DNA from: Streptomyces justiciae | Lineage (GTDB): Bacteria; Actinomycetota; Actinomycetes; Streptomycetales; Streptomycetaceae | NCBI RefSeq assembly: GCF_015163075.1 | Contig: NZ_JADDXU010000004.1 | Coordinates: forward strand, 310,001-374,000 | DNA length: 64,000 nucleotides | Direction: 5' to 3' | Part shown: positions 52,965-62,055 of the stretch, in pieces | How the letters are laid out: each line of letters starts with the position of its first letter | How positions within the stretch are numbered: the stretch's first letter is position 1 | Notes under the pieces: generated by a model | Told to the model about the DNA's origin: nothing | The model's input: only the letters and a program-made list of their open reading frames with translations | The model's database searches: none | Translations under genes and position numbers: made by a program

Positions 52965-52996
52965 GCCCGCCCTCCCGAGCAGGCGAGGGCGGGCCG
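52965..52996 (+). terminator. 11-bp hairpin after the TagF-like gene
   Basis: A perfect stem (52965-52975 with 52986-52996) and 10-base loop begin 9 bases after the stop of the plus-strand gene. Confidence 0.75.
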
Positions 52997-53102
52997 TGAA
53001 GGCAGTCGGAGCGCCGGCAGCAGGCGTCGCCGACAGGTTGCCGACAGGAGCGTCGCATAGCCTCGGGTACGGAGTGGTCGGAGCTCGTTCGGGGAGGCGT
53101 CG

Positions 53103-53939
53103 GTGTTCGGAAGGGGCGCGCGGCTGTGTGCGGGCGCGATGATCGTGGTCTGCGTGCTGCTTCTCGGCCCCAGCGCGCCGGGTGACGCCCTCGTCGGCAG
53201 GCCGCTGCCGGCCGGTGCCGCCGGCGAAGTGGTGCCGAACCGGGTCATGACGTGGAACCTCTGCAATCCGTGCGAGAAGAGCAACGTCGACCGGGCGGCG
53301 GAGATCGCCACCTACGCGCCCCAGGTGATCGGGTTGCAGGAGGCGTGCACCGGTGACGTGAAGCGGATCCGGGATCTCCTGGAGAGCCTTTACGGGCTGG
53401 TGTACCACGTCGAGTACGGGGCGGTGCTGCAGAACTGGGGCCGCTGCGGAGGGGTGCCGTGGAGTCCGGGAGGCTTCGGTCAGGCGCTGCTCTCGGCGGC
53501 GCCGATGACCGACCGGGTCCTGGTGGAGTATCCCGACGGCGGCTCCGAGGACCGCGGGTACCTGGCGGTGACCACCACGGTGGACGGCCGGAAGGTCCGG
53601 GTCTTCAACACCCATCTCGCCCAGCGGCAGCAGGAATCGGTTCGCGTCGGTCAGGTTCGTGTGCTCGCGGCGGCGGTCGCCAAGTACGACCGCGCGATCG
53701 TGATCGGCGACTTCAACGCCACGCCGGAGACACCCGAACTCGCCCCGATGTGGACTCTGGCCGCGGACACCGACCCTCAGTGCCACCCCTCGGCGTCCGG
53801 CAGCTGCGACACGACCACCGACTGGTACAGCAAGTTCGACTACGTCTTCCTGCGGGGCATCGCCTCACTCCGGCACCAGGTGCATCCCACCGCGTACTCG
53901 GACCACGACCTGTTGCAGGCCGACGTGGACCTGACCTAG
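53103..53939 (+). CDS. Secreted endonuclease/exonuclease/phosphatase-fold protein
   Basis: The 278-residue protein has a Sec signal (GAMIVVCVLLLGPSAPG) and an EEP domain with VMTWNLCNPCEKSN, VIGLQEACTG, HLAQRQQESVR, IVIGDFNATPETPEL and YSDHDLLQADV. The metal-binding Glu, Asp-Phe-Asn and Asp-His are intact, so it is probably an exported nuclease, sphingomyelinase-like or other phosphodiesterase. Two close cysteines (CNPC) suggest a disulphide. GTG 53103 follows GAGG. It converges on the alpha/beta hydrolase gene across a perfect hairpin. Confidence 0.87.
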   Translation: MFGRGARLCAGAMIVVCVLLLGPSAPGDALVGRPLPAGAAGEVVPNRVMTWNLCNPCEKSNVDRAAEIATYAPQVIGLQEACTGDVKRIRDLLESLYGLVYHVEYGAVLQNWGRCGGVPWSPGGFGQALLSAAPMTDRVLVEYPDGGSEDRGYLAVTTTVDGRKVRVFNTHLAQRQQESVRVGQVRVLAAAVAKYDRAIVIGDFNATPETPELAPMWTLAADTDPQCHPSASGSCDTTTDWYSKFDYVFLRGIASLRHQVHPTAYSDHDLLQADVDLT

Positions 53940-53951
53940 GGCGCGCCCGGG

Positions 53952-53981
53952 GAGCCCGCCCCGATGGCTCGGGGCGGGCTC
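53952..53981. terminator. Bidirectional 13-bp hairpin between convergent genes
   Basis: A perfect stem (53952-53964 with 53969-53981) and TGGC loop lie 12 bases after the phosphodiesterase stop and 4 bases before the stop of the convergent hydrolase gene. Confidence 0.85.
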
Positions 53982-53985
53982 GGAC

Positions 53986-54726
53986 TCACTTCAGGTGCCG
54001 GGCGAAGAACTGGCCCGCGGCGTCCGCCGCGTACTGCGGGACGCCGGTGTGGCCGCCCATGTTGGCGTTGAGGGACTTCTCCTTGGAGGCGAAGGCGTCG
54101 AACAGGTCCAGGGACGCCTGCCGGTCGTTTCCTTCGTCGTCCCATTGCAGCAGGACGTGCAGCGGAATGGTGACCTGGCGGGCCTCCTCGAGAATGGCCC
54201 GGGGTACGAAGCTCCCGGCGAAGAGACCGGCGGCCACGATGCGCGGCTCGACGACCGCGAGGCGGACGCCGATGGAGATGATCCCGCCCGAGTACCCGAC
54301 CGGGCCGCCGATCTCGGGCAGCGCCAGGAGGGCGTCCAGGGCGGCCTGCCATTCGGGGACCGCTTTGTCGACGAGGGGAAGGACGAGGGGATCGATGATC
54401 TCCTCGCCGACCGGCTCGCCGGCCTGCATGGCCCGGCGCAGGTCGGCGCGGGCCTGTTCGAGGGCGGGCCAGACGGGCCGGTCACCGCTCCCGGGGAGCT
54501 CGATGGTGGCCGCGGCGAAGCCGTCTGCGGCGGCGTGCCGGGCCCGCGCCACGAGCCGGGGGTACATCTTGTGCAGTCCGATCGGCGGGTGGCCGAGCAG
54601 GATGAGCGGCGTCGGCGCGGCCGCGGAGGAGGGCGTCCAGAGGAAGCCGGGAATCTCGCCGAGGGTGAATCCGCGTTCGAGGACGCCGTCGTCGAGACGC
54701 TGTTCGGAAGTGAAGCGAAGGGCCAT
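53986..54726 (-). CDS. Alpha/beta hydrolase (dienelactone hydrolase-like)
   Basis: The 246-residue cytoplasmic hydrolase has PLILLGHPPIGLHKMYP, nucleophile elbow GPVGYSGGIISIG (Ser about 145), VLLQWDDEGNDRQASLDLFD as the acid region and the His in ANMGGHTGVPQYA. It is related to dienelactone hydrolases and small esterases. It follows the cutinase gene on the same strand with a 231-base gap that holds a short Shine-Dalgarno-led frame. The substrate is unknown; it could act on the product of the upstream polyketide pathway, but this is speculative. Confidence 0.82.
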   Translation of the reverse strand: MALRFTSEQRLDDGVLERGFTLGEIPGFLWTPSSAAAPTPLILLGHPPIGLHKMYPRLVARARHAAADGFAAATIELPGSGDRPVWPALEQARADLRRAMQAGEPVGEEIIDPLVLPLVDKAVPEWQAALDALLALPEIGGPVGYSGGIISIGVRLAVVEPRIVAAGLFAGSFVPRAILEEARQVTIPLHVLLQWDDEGNDRQASLDLFDAFASKEKSLNANMGGHTGVPQYAADAAGQFFARHLK

Positions 54727-54771
54727 GGTCGTGCCTTTCGGGAGTGCGCTGGAACGGCGCTCCCGGACGAC

Positions 54772-54822
54772 CTATCGCCCGACCGTGACCCCGGAGGAGA
54801 GCACCCACGTCGATACGTTCAC
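54772..54822 (-). CDS. Possible 16-residue leader peptide with strong ribosome site
   Basis: GTG 54822 is preceded by AGGAGGTGG at ideal distance and opens a 16-codon frame (MNVSTWVLSSGVTVGR) ending TAG at 54772. It lies 45 bases before the hydrolase start on the same strand. It may be a translated leader, a regulatory mini-ORF or chance. No similarity was recognised. Confidence 0.35.
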   Translation of the reverse strand: MNVSTWVLSSGVTVGR

Positions 54823-54957
54823 GGGTACCACCTCCTCGTTCTCTCGCACGGCCTCCGGAAAGGTAGCAGCGGCCGCGGAACTCCGCCAACGGGTTTTCCG
54901 CGAGGGCCCCGTGGCCGGCCGCCACGGAGCCGCTCGCCGGAACAGCCCTGCGTGCCT

Positions 54958-55599
54958 TCAGACCTTGCCCGCGGCGAAGGCGGCCGCCGCGTCGGCGTTC
55001 GCGGTGTAGCCGAGATGCGCGCCCACGTCGGTCCCGCCGCTCTCGCAGACGGGGTCGCCGGCAGCGCAGAAGTCGATCGTGCGGCTCTGGTAGACCCCGG
55101 TGACGCTCTTGCCGAGGGCCCGGATCGGATTGCCGAACAGCAGCACCGCGGCGACCCGCGGTTCGACCGCGGCCGGCAGGGTGGCGACGATGGGGCTGCC
55201 GACCACCGCACCCTCGCTGCTGATGCCGATGGAGTTGTCGACGACGTTCGCCCCCTGCGAATAGCCGACGAGGACGAAACGCTGGTTCGGGCAGGCGGCG
55301 GCCTGCTGATTGACGTGATTCACCAGATCCGCGTTGCCCTGCGCGGCCGACGTCAGGGAGAGGTCGGCCGGGTAGTTCACCTTGTAGCTTGAGAGGGTCT
55401 TTCCGCTGATTTTCCGTTGCAGCGCGGAATACACGGGGTCGCCGACGATGAAGCCGAGCGTGCCCGGTTCGAACGTGCCGCGGGCCGCGACGACGTCGAT
55501 GTCCGTGCAGGCCGCGGCGGACGCCGTGGGCGTGGCGAGGGTGGCGACACCGGCTCCGCCGACGAGCGAGAGCGCGGCCAGGCATAAACGAATACGCAT
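54958..55599 (-). CDS. Secreted cutinase-family alpha/beta hydrolase
   Basis: The 213-residue protein has a signal peptide (RLCLAALSLVGGAGVATLA, cleaved before ACTDIDVVAARGT). It has cutinase motifs: RGTFEPGTLG, nucleophile elbow FVLVGYSQGANVV (Ser about 116), the acid region FCAAGDPVCESGG and the active His in VGAHLGYT. Cysteines (CTD, ACPNQ, FCAAG, VCESG) could form the two usual disulphides. Such enzymes hydrolyse cutin, lipids or, in mycobacteria (Rv3802c), act as envelope phospholipase/thioesterases. It follows the PucR gene by 137 bases on the same strand. Confidence 0.9.
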   Translation of the reverse strand: MRIRLCLAALSLVGGAGVATLATPTASAAACTDIDVVAARGTFEPGTLGFIVGDPVYSALQRKISGKTLSSYKVNYPADLSLTSAAQGNADLVNHVNQQAAACPNQRFVLVGYSQGANVVDNSIGISSEGAVVGSPIVATLPAAVEPRVAAVLLFGNPIRALGKSVTGVYQSRTIDFCAAGDPVCESGGTDVGAHLGYTANADAAAAFAAGKV

Positions 55600-55736
55600 G
55601 GAATCCTCCGCGATGGGGGGCGCCGTAAGCGCCTGCGAAAGGGGACTTCGTCAACGTATTCGCGATGCCTGAAAGGGTGTTATGAACGCGATTATGGAAG
55701 TGCCACGCTTTTTCGTTCTGTGGTGAGTGCCGGAAA

Positions 55737-56957
55737 TCAGTCCTGTTGCGGCTGCGCGGATTCCGCGCGCAGCGCCAGGATCATCGCCAGGCGGGCGTCC
55801 GGATCGTGCAGGGCGTCGCCGAACAGCTTCTCCAGCTGCCGCAGCCGGTAGCGGACCGTCTGCGGATGGATGTGCAGCCGGGCGGCGACGTCCGGCACGT
55901 TGCTGCCGTTGAGCAGCCAGACCAGCAGCGTCTCCGTGAGCCGGGCGCGCTGCCCCGCCGACACCGCGTCGAGCGGGGCGAGGGCGCGGGCCTGTAACCG
56001 GCCGAGCAGCGGCTCGTCCGCGTACAGCAGCAGCGTCGACAGATGATCCGCGCAGCGCACCACATCCTGCCGGGGCAGGACACCGCGCCCCATCAGCCCC
56101 AGGGCCCGGGTGGCCCACCGCAAGGACTGCGCCGCCTCGGCGAGCGGCACCGTCGGCCCGATCGCGGCCGGGCGGCCCCGCAACGCGAGCGTGAAACTGC
56201 GCCCGGCCCACCGCCCGGAGCCGTCGGGATCGGGGACCAGCATGCGGGACGGCCGGGACTCCATGTCCACCAGCGCCCCCGAAGAGGCCAGCGGCCTGTC
56301 TTCCTCACCCCGGTCGGGGCCCCCCGCGAGTGCCACGACGGCGACCTGCCGCGGCACCGTCCACCGTGCGCCGTGCGCCAGCTTCCGCACCGCCTCCAGG
56401 GCCGGCGGGCCCTCACCCAGCAGCAGGTCGAGCAGTCGGCGACGGCGCCGCTCCAACTCGTCGGTGCTGCGCAGCTGCCCCTCCGCGTACCCGGCGGCAG
56501 CGGCCTCGGCGACCTCGTGCACCGTCTGGAACGCCAGTTCACCCAGCGCGGCCACGACCGTCGAGTCCAACCCCAGCGTCTCCGCGGTGCGGCCCATGCA
56601 CCGCCAGGCGTGCATGCCGCCCACCCGCAGCGCGGACTGGAGCACGTCCAGGCTGCGGCCCTCCTGCGCAACGCCGCGCCCGAGGGCGTAGTACGTCGCG
56701 GCGATCGACTCCCCGTCGTCGCGCGGGTCGGCGATGTGGTCCACGAACAGGGTCAGCGCCTGCACCACACCGGCCCTGAGGTTCCTGCCGTACGGGCCGT
56801 CGGGCGGCAGGGCGTACTCGGGCACCTGGCGGCGGACCTCCTCCTCCACCTCATCGGCGACGGCGGCGAGTTGGGCGCGCAGCAGCTCGGCCAGTTCAGC
56901 CGGGACGGGTGTGGTCCCGGGACCGCCCGTCAGGTCGCGCGGAGTGGGGAACGCCAT
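55737..56957 (-). CDS. PucR/CdaR-family transcriptional regulator
   Basis: The 406-residue protein has a helical N-terminal domain (LLRAQLAAVADEVEEEVRRQ) and a central GGDEF-related region (about 200-290). The C-terminal PucR HTH includes LLNGSNVPDVAARLHIHPQT and VRYRLRQLEKLFGDAL. ATG 56957 has AAAGGAG 8 bases upstream. It sits between the antigen-85-like gene and the cutinase gene, all in the same orientation, so it is probably the pathway regulator of the lipid/polyketide locus. Confidence 0.9.
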   Translation of the reverse strand: MAFPTPRDLTGGPGTTPVPAELAELLRAQLAAVADEVEEEVRRQVPEYALPPDGPYGRNLRAGVVQALTLFVDHIADPRDDGESIAATYYALGRGVAQEGRSLDVLQSALRVGGMHAWRCMGRTAETLGLDSTVVAALGELAFQTVHEVAEAAAAGYAEGQLRSTDELERRRRRLLDLLLGEGPPALEAVRKLAHGARWTVPRQVAVVALAGGPDRGEEDRPLASSGALVDMESRPSRMLVPDPDGSGRWAGRSFTLALRGRPAAIGPTVPLAEAAQSLRWATRALGLMGRGVLPRQDVVRCADHLSTLLLYADEPLLGRLQARALAPLDAVSAGQRARLTETLLVWLLNGSNVPDVAARLHIHPQTVRYRLRQLEKLFGDALHDPDARLAMILALRAESAQPQQD

Positions 56958-57079
56958 CGCGGACACTCCTTTCGCCCGGAGTCGGCTCGCCCGCGCGGAG
57001 TTGACCGTGGGGCGGGTGGGACGTCCCTGGTTGGACGGGCGTCCCCTCCGCTCCGTTCCGTGCCCCCACGGCACCGACA

Positions 57080-58024
57080 TCACTCCGGTACCCCCAGGGC
57101 ACGGGCGAGCATCGGCCACGACCGGGCGAACTCACCTTTCCAGTAAGCCCAGTTGTGCCCTCCTCCCGCGTAGAAGTGGCTGTCCACGGAGATGCCGAGA
57201 CGCGCCAGCGCGTCGGTGAACCCGTGCGCGGAGGGCCACAGCGCGCTCTCCAGCACCCCGGGCAGCGGATCGCCGCCGTCCCCGAGCAGACCGCTGCCCT
57301 GGGAGACGTACAACGGTGTGCCGCGCAGCCCCTCGGCCCGGGCACGGGGATTGAAGTCCCGCCAGGTGAGGAGGTTCAGGACCGGATGGCCCCACAGCGA
57401 GGCGGCGGGCAGGTTCTCCCGGGCCACGATCGCGTCCACGATGGCGGGCACGCCGGGCGCGGTCGTGTCCAGGACGCCGCTGTAGGAGGCCGCGGCGGCG
57501 AACACGCCCGGATGCCGGGCCGCGTGCGCCATCGCCCCGTACCCGCCGGTCGACACCCCGGCGACGGCCATGACGCCGGAAGCCCGGTAGTCACGGGCCA
57601 GCAGCGCGGGGACCTCCGTCACCTGGAACGTCTCGTAGTCGACGCCGTCGCGCCAGACGCTGGGAATACCGGTCGGCCCCGCGTCCGGCATCGCCACGAT
57701 CAGGTCGCGGCCCTCGGTGAAGGCCTCGATGTCCGTCTCCCGCGTCCATGACGTGTAGTCGTCGTGGGCGCCGTGCAGCAGACACAGCACCGGATACGTC
57801 CGTGCCGGCGCCGCGTCGAAGCCCGCGGGCAGGATCAGTCGCACCGGCGCGCTGCGGCGCAGGGCGGCCGAGGCCACGGACACGTCGAACGTGCGCGGCC
57901 CCACCTGCGTCGCCGCCCGCGCACGGCCGATGCCGGTGGCGGTGCCGAACAGCGCGGTCAGACCGGCGGCGGTCGCCGCCTTCGCGACAGTGCGCCGGGA
58001 CATTCTGCTGATGCGGTCGGGCAT
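57080..58024 (-). CDS. Tat-exported antigen-85-like esterase
   Basis: The 314-residue protein starts with a twin-arginine signal (MSRRTVAKAATAAGLTALFG, cleaved after about residue 38). An esterase-D/antigen-85-type domain follows: VRLILPAGFDAAPARTYPV, CLLHGAHDDYTSWTRETDIE, the nucleophile in VAGVSTGGYGAM, SYSGVLDTT and the His in YAGGGHNWAYW. All three catalytic residues are present. ATG 58024 has GAGGAG upstream. It starts 26 bases after the stop of the PKS gene, so it is in the same operon. It may transfer or hydrolyse an acyl product outside the membrane. Confidence 0.88.
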   Translation of the reverse strand: MPDRISRMSRRTVAKAATAAGLTALFGTATGIGRARAATQVGPRTFDVSVASAALRRSAPVRLILPAGFDAAPARTYPVLCLLHGAHDDYTSWTRETDIEAFTEGRDLIVAMPDAGPTGIPSVWRDGVDYETFQVTEVPALLARDYRASGVMAVAGVSTGGYGAMAHAARHPGVFAAAASYSGVLDTTAPGVPAIVDAIVARENLPAASLWGHPVLNLLTWRDFNPRARAEGLRGTPLYVSQGSGLLGDGGDPLPGVLESALWPSAHGFTDALARLGISVDSHFYAGGGHNWAYWKGEFARSWPMLARALGVPE

Positions 58025-58050
58025 GGCGGCTCCTCGCGTTCGGGGTCGGT

Positions 58051-61000
58051 TCAGGGGGCGGGGACGCGCTCGGCGAGCGCTCGGCCGAGACGGGCGGAGA
58101 TCTCGTCGACGTACGGCGGGTCGAGCAGCGCCAGATGATGGCCGGGCACCCGGACGACCTCCAGACGCGGGCACACCTCGTCCCAGCCCAGCGCCTCGTC
58201 GTCGCGTTCGTAGGCTGGATCGCGGACCGTGTGCGGCGCGGGCTCGGTGGCGCGACAGAGCAGCACGCGGCCGTCGTACGGGGCGGGTTGGTGTGCCTCG
58301 CCGATCCGCAGGTCCAGGTAGGAGGCCCGCTGGTGCTCCAACGCGGCCCGCGGCACGTCGGCGGCTTCTCGTACGGCGGCCAGCACGGCGTCGATACGGT
58401 CCCTGTCGTCGTCCATCGCCACCAGCTCGTCGTACGGCAACTTCAGCCGCACCCCGTACGTTTCGGCGACGTACCTCGCGAAGCCCTCGAAGTGGGCCCG
58501 TATGCGGTCGCCCGGCGTCTGGCCGGGCAGGGCAAGAGGCCGTACGGAGTCGATGAGCACCAGGAGCGGTATGTCCCGTCCGGCGGCGGCCAGTTGTCGT
58601 GCCGTCTCCTGGGCGACGAAGCCGCCGAAGGACCAACCCCCCAGGAGCAGGGGGCCGTTGGGGTGAGCGGAACGGATCGCGTCGGCGTAGCGGCGTGCCT
58701 TGTCCGTGACCGTGCCGGAGTCGTCGAGCCGGTCAAGGCCGAACACCGGCTGCTCGGCACCCAGTCGTTCGGCGAGTGGCTGATACACGGTGCTCTGACC
58801 GCCGGCCGCGTGCACGAGGAACAGCGGTGGTCGGGAGCCGGTGGCGCGCAAGGGACGCGGGGTCGCGCCACCGGCCGGCTGGGGGAGTGCCCGCTCGATA
58901 CGGGCGGCCGCGTCGGCGACGGTGGCGGCACCGAGCAGGTCGCGCAGGGGCAGTTCGACGCCGAACTCCCGCTCGACGGCCGTACGGACACGGACCGCCA
59001 TGAGGGAGTCCAGGCCGAGATCGGCGAGCGCGGCCGTGGGGGCGACGCGGGTCGGGGAGTGGCCGGACACGCTGGCGATGTGGTGGCTCAGGCGGGCCAG
59101 TACAGGGGAGTGCTCGGCAGCGAACTGCGCCTGACTGCGGCCATGTTCGACCGGACTCACGTCAGCATCGGAGTGGCGTCGGGTCGGGGCCCCTGCCCTT
59201 CCGTCCGTCCACCAGTGCCGCACATGCCGCCACCGCGGCCTCGGCAGGTCGATGACCCGGCCGGACGGCATCGGCAGTCGTTGGCCCGCCGCGTACAGGG
59301 CGCCCAACTGCCCCATGAACGCGGCCGATCCGTCTGCGTCCCGACGCAGCGTGGCCAGCGCGAGGGCGTCGGGCACGGTGTCGGCGACGGCGCCCGTGAG
59401 TACCGGATGGGGTGAGATCTCGACGAACGCGGTGTGTCCGTCGGCGGCCGCTGCGGCGACGGCCCGGTCGAGGCGTACCGGTCTGCGCAGGTTGGCCGCC
59501 CAGTGGGCGGCGTCGAACGCGCCGGCGCCGCGCGGGTCGTCGAGGACGGTGGAGTACACGGGCACCCGTGCCCGCCGCCCCCGTACTCCGGCCAGCGCCT
59601 CGGTCAGCCCCGGCAGAAGCGTGTCGACCTGCGGAGAGTGTCCGGCGCCCACGACCCGCATCGCCCGCGCGGCCCGGCCCTCCATCCGTAGCCGGTCGAC
59701 CAGGCGCCCCACCGCCGCTTCCGTCCCGGTGACGACTTTCTGCCGCGGCGAGGAGTGAACGGCCACCTGCACCTCCGGGAAGTCCCGTTGCAGATCGCCG
59801 AGTTCGCGGTCCCCCAGGTCCACGACGGCCATCGCGCCGCCCCGCAGTCCGCTCAGCAGCCGAGCCCGGACGGCGATGACCCGCGCCCCGTCCGCCACGT
59901 CCAGGGCACCGGCGCACACGCTTGCCGCCACCTCGCCCATGGAGTGGCCGATCACGGCGGCGGGTTCGACGCCGTACGTGCGCCACAGTTCGGCGAGCGC
60001 CAACTGCACGCCGAACAGCAGGGGTTGGGCGGTTTCGAGTCCGTCTAGGCCGGTGCCGGCCGCGAGGTGGTCGTACAGGGACAGGCCGTCGCACTCGGCG
60101 GCGAGTTGCGGGTCGAGCTTCTCCACGGCTGCGGCGAACGCCGGTTCCTCGGCGAGCAGTCGGCGTGCCATGCCGGGCCACTGGGTGCCGTATCCGGAGA
60201 AGACCCACACGGTGCCGGGACCCACGAGGTCCCGGTCGCCGATCGTGACCCGCCCGTGCGGACGCCCGGCCGCCAACTCGTCGAGGGCGGTGGCGAGTTC
60301 CTCGCTGTCGCGGGCCACGATCGCGGCACGCACCGGGCCGCGGCCGGTGCGTCCGGCGAGTGTCCTGGCCACGTCGGCAAGGTGCGCTGCGCTTCCGGCG
60401 GGCGTTCGCAGCCAGGTGGCGAGGCGGCCCGCGGTGTCGCGGAGACGTTCGGGGTCGGTGTCGGAGAGGAGGTGCAGACGGGTGGCGGGATCGTCGTGCG
60501 GTGCGGGGAGCGGGGTTCGCCATTCCTCCAGCACCGCATGGGCGTTGGTGCCGCCGAAGCCGAATCCGGAGACTCCGGCGGCGGCCGTGCCGCTGTAGCG
60601 GGGCCACGGCTCGGGTTCACTCACGACCCGCAGCCGGGTGCCGGGCAGGGCGCTGCCGTCCGCGCAGTGCAGGGAGGGAGGGATCAGGTCGTGGTGCAGG
60701 GCGAGCACGGTCTTCACCAGGCCGGCCACGCCCGCGGCGGCTTCCAGATGGCCGAGGTTACCCTTCACCGAGCCCAGCAGCAGGGGCTGATCGGGGTCGC
60801 GGTCGTGCCCGAGGACCGCGTCGAGCGCGCCCGCCTCGATCGGGTCGCCGAGCGGGGTGCCGGTGCCGTGCGCCTCGACCAGGTCGACGTGTCCGGGGGC
60901 GATGCCTGCTCGTGCGTAGGCCGTCTCCAACAGGGCACGCTGGGCTGCCGGGTTGGGGGCCATGAGGCCGTTGGAACGTCCGTCGGAGTTGACGGCCGTC

Positions 61001-62055
61001 GTACGGATCACCGCCAGCACCCGGTCGCCGTCCCGCTCGGCCTGTGACAGCCGCTTGAGGACCACGGCCGCGCACCCCTCGGCGCGCCCGATGCCGTCGG
61101 CCGCCGCCGAGAACGGTTTGCACCGCCCGTCCGGCGCGAGGGCGCCCGCCCGCCGGAAGGCGACGGTGACGGCGGGCGACAGCAGCAGGTTGACCCCGGC
61201 GGCGATCGCCGTGTCACTCTCGCCCGCCCGCAGACTGACACACGCGTGGTGCACCGCGACCAGCGAGGACGAACACGCGGTGTCCACCGCCAGACACGGC
61301 CCGCGCGTGTCCAGGACGTACGCCAGCCGGCCCGCGGTGACGCTCAGAGCCGCACCGGCCGGCGCCCACGGATCGATGGCGTCGGGGTCCGCGCCGGTCA
61401 ACTGCCCGTACTCCGGGGCGGAGACGCCGACGAAGACACCCGTGGCGGTCCCCGCCAAGGAGGAGACCGGGACGGCGGCGTGGTCGAGCGCCTCGTGGAC
61501 GACCTCCAGCAGCATCCGCTGCTGCGGGTCCATCACGGCGGCCTCACGCGGAGTGATGCGGAAGAAGACCGCGTCGAACCCGGCGATGTCATCGAGATAA
61601 CCACCGTAGGGGTGGGCGTCGGCGGGCGGGAACGCGGTGAAGTCCCGCCAGCGGTCCTCGGGCACCCGCCGGATCGCGTCCCCGCCCTCGCAGAGCAGCC
61701 GCCAGTAGTCCTCCGGCCCGTGTACCCCGCCGGGCAGCCGGCAGCCGACGCCGATGACCGCGACGGGCTCGCCGGGTGCGCCCGGCGCCCTCACCAGCGA
61801 TGCCGGGCCCGGGGCTGTGCCGCACAGCCGCGCCACCAGCGCCTGCCCGGTCGGGGCCTCCCACAGCAGGGTCGGGGGCAGTTCGCAGCCCGTGACGCGG
61901 GACAACTCCGCGGTCAGGGCGATCGCGTCCCGCGACGACATGCCGAGCTCCGCGAGCTGCCGGTCCATCGGTACGTCCTCCGGGGCCGTGCCGGTCCAGG
62001 AAGCCACCCGCTCGGCGATCAGCCGCCGCAGCACCGCCGCGTCGACCCCCCTCAT
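58051..62055 (-). CDS. Pks13-like type I polyketide synthase: ACP-KS-AT-ACP-TE
   Basis: The 1334-residue multidomain enzyme has no KR, DH or ER. The N-terminal ACP (residues 15-80) has the phosphopantetheine Ser41 in LGMSSRDAIAL. The KS (96-515) has Cys261 in VDTACSSSLV, His396 in VEAHGTGTPLGDP and His436 in GNLGHLEA. The AT (615-915) has FSGYGTQWPGMA, Ser705 in VIGHSMGEVAA and an unusual VGAGHSPQ at the specificity motif. The second ACP (980-1055) has Ser1017 in LGLDSLMAV. The TE (1075-1334) has Ser1142 in GGWSFGGFVA and a His in VPGHHLAL. This is the Pks13 order. Its ATG overlaps the ligase stop. Confidence 0.92.
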   Translation of the reverse strand: MRGVDAAVLRRLIAERVASWTGTAPEDVPMDRQLAELGMSSRDAIALTAELSRVTGCELPPTLLWEAPTGQALVARLCGTAPGPASLVRAPGAPGEPVAVIGVGCRLPGGVHGPEDYWRLLCEGGDAIRRVPEDRWRDFTAFPPADAHPYGGYLDDIAGFDAVFFRITPREAAVMDPQQRMLLEVVHEALDHAAVPVSSLAGTATGVFVGVSAPEYGQLTGADPDAIDPWAPAGAALSVTAGRLAYVLDTRGPCLAVDTACSSSLVAVHHACVSLRAGESDTAIAAGVNLLLSPAVTVAFRRAGALAPDGRCKPFSAAADGIGRAEGCAAVVLKRLSQAERDGDRVLAVIRTTAVNSDGRSNGLMAPNPAAQRALLETAYARAGIAPGHVDLVEAHGTGTPLGDPIEAGALDAVLGHDRDPDQPLLLGSVKGNLGHLEAAAGVAGLVKTVLALHHDLIPPSLHCADGSALPGTRLRVVSEPEPWPRYSGTAAAGVSGFGFGGTNAHAVLEEWRTPLPAPHDDPATRLHLLSDTDPERLRDTAGRLATWLRTPAGSAAHLADVARTLAGRTGRGPVRAAIVARDSEELATALDELAAGRPHGRVTIGDRDLVGPGTVWVFSGYGTQWPGMARRLLAEEPAFAAAVEKLDPQLAAECDGLSLYDHLAAGTGLDGLETAQPLLFGVQLALAELWRTYGVEPAAVIGHSMGEVAASVCAGALDVADGARVIAVRARLLSGLRGGAMAVVDLGDRELGDLQRDFPEVQVAVHSSPRQKVVTGTEAAVGRLVDRLRMEGRAARAMRVVGAGHSPQVDTLLPGLTEALAGVRGRRARVPVYSTVLDDPRGAGAFDAAHWAANLRRPVRLDRAVAAAAADGHTAFVEISPHPVLTGAVADTVPDALALATLRRDADGSAAFMGQLGALYAAGQRLPMPSGRVIDLPRPRWRHVRHWWTDGRAGAPTRRHSDADVSPVEHGRSQAQFAAEHSPVLARLSHHIASVSGHSPTRVAPTAALADLGLDSLMAVRVRTAVEREFGVELPLRDLLGAATVADAAARIERALPQPAGGATPRPLRATGSRPPLFLVHAAGGQSTVYQPLAERLGAEQPVFGLDRLDDSGTVTDKARRYADAIRSAHPNGPLLLGGWSFGGFVAQETARQLAAAGRDIPLLVLIDSVRPLALPGQTPGDRIRAHFEGFARYVAETYGVRLKLPYDELVAMDDDRDRIDAVLAAVREAADVPRAALEHQRASYLDLRIGEAHQPAPYDGRVLLCRATEPAPHTVRDPAYERDDEALGWDEVCPRLEVVRVPGHHLALLDPPYVDEISARLGRALAERVPAP

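Noticed and set aside
58051..62055. A modular reducing polyketide or enediyne/PUFA synthase
   Set aside because: There is one KS, one AT, two ACPs and a TE with no KR, DH or ER, and the FAAL is coupled to it. The order is that of Pks13, not of a modular assembly line.
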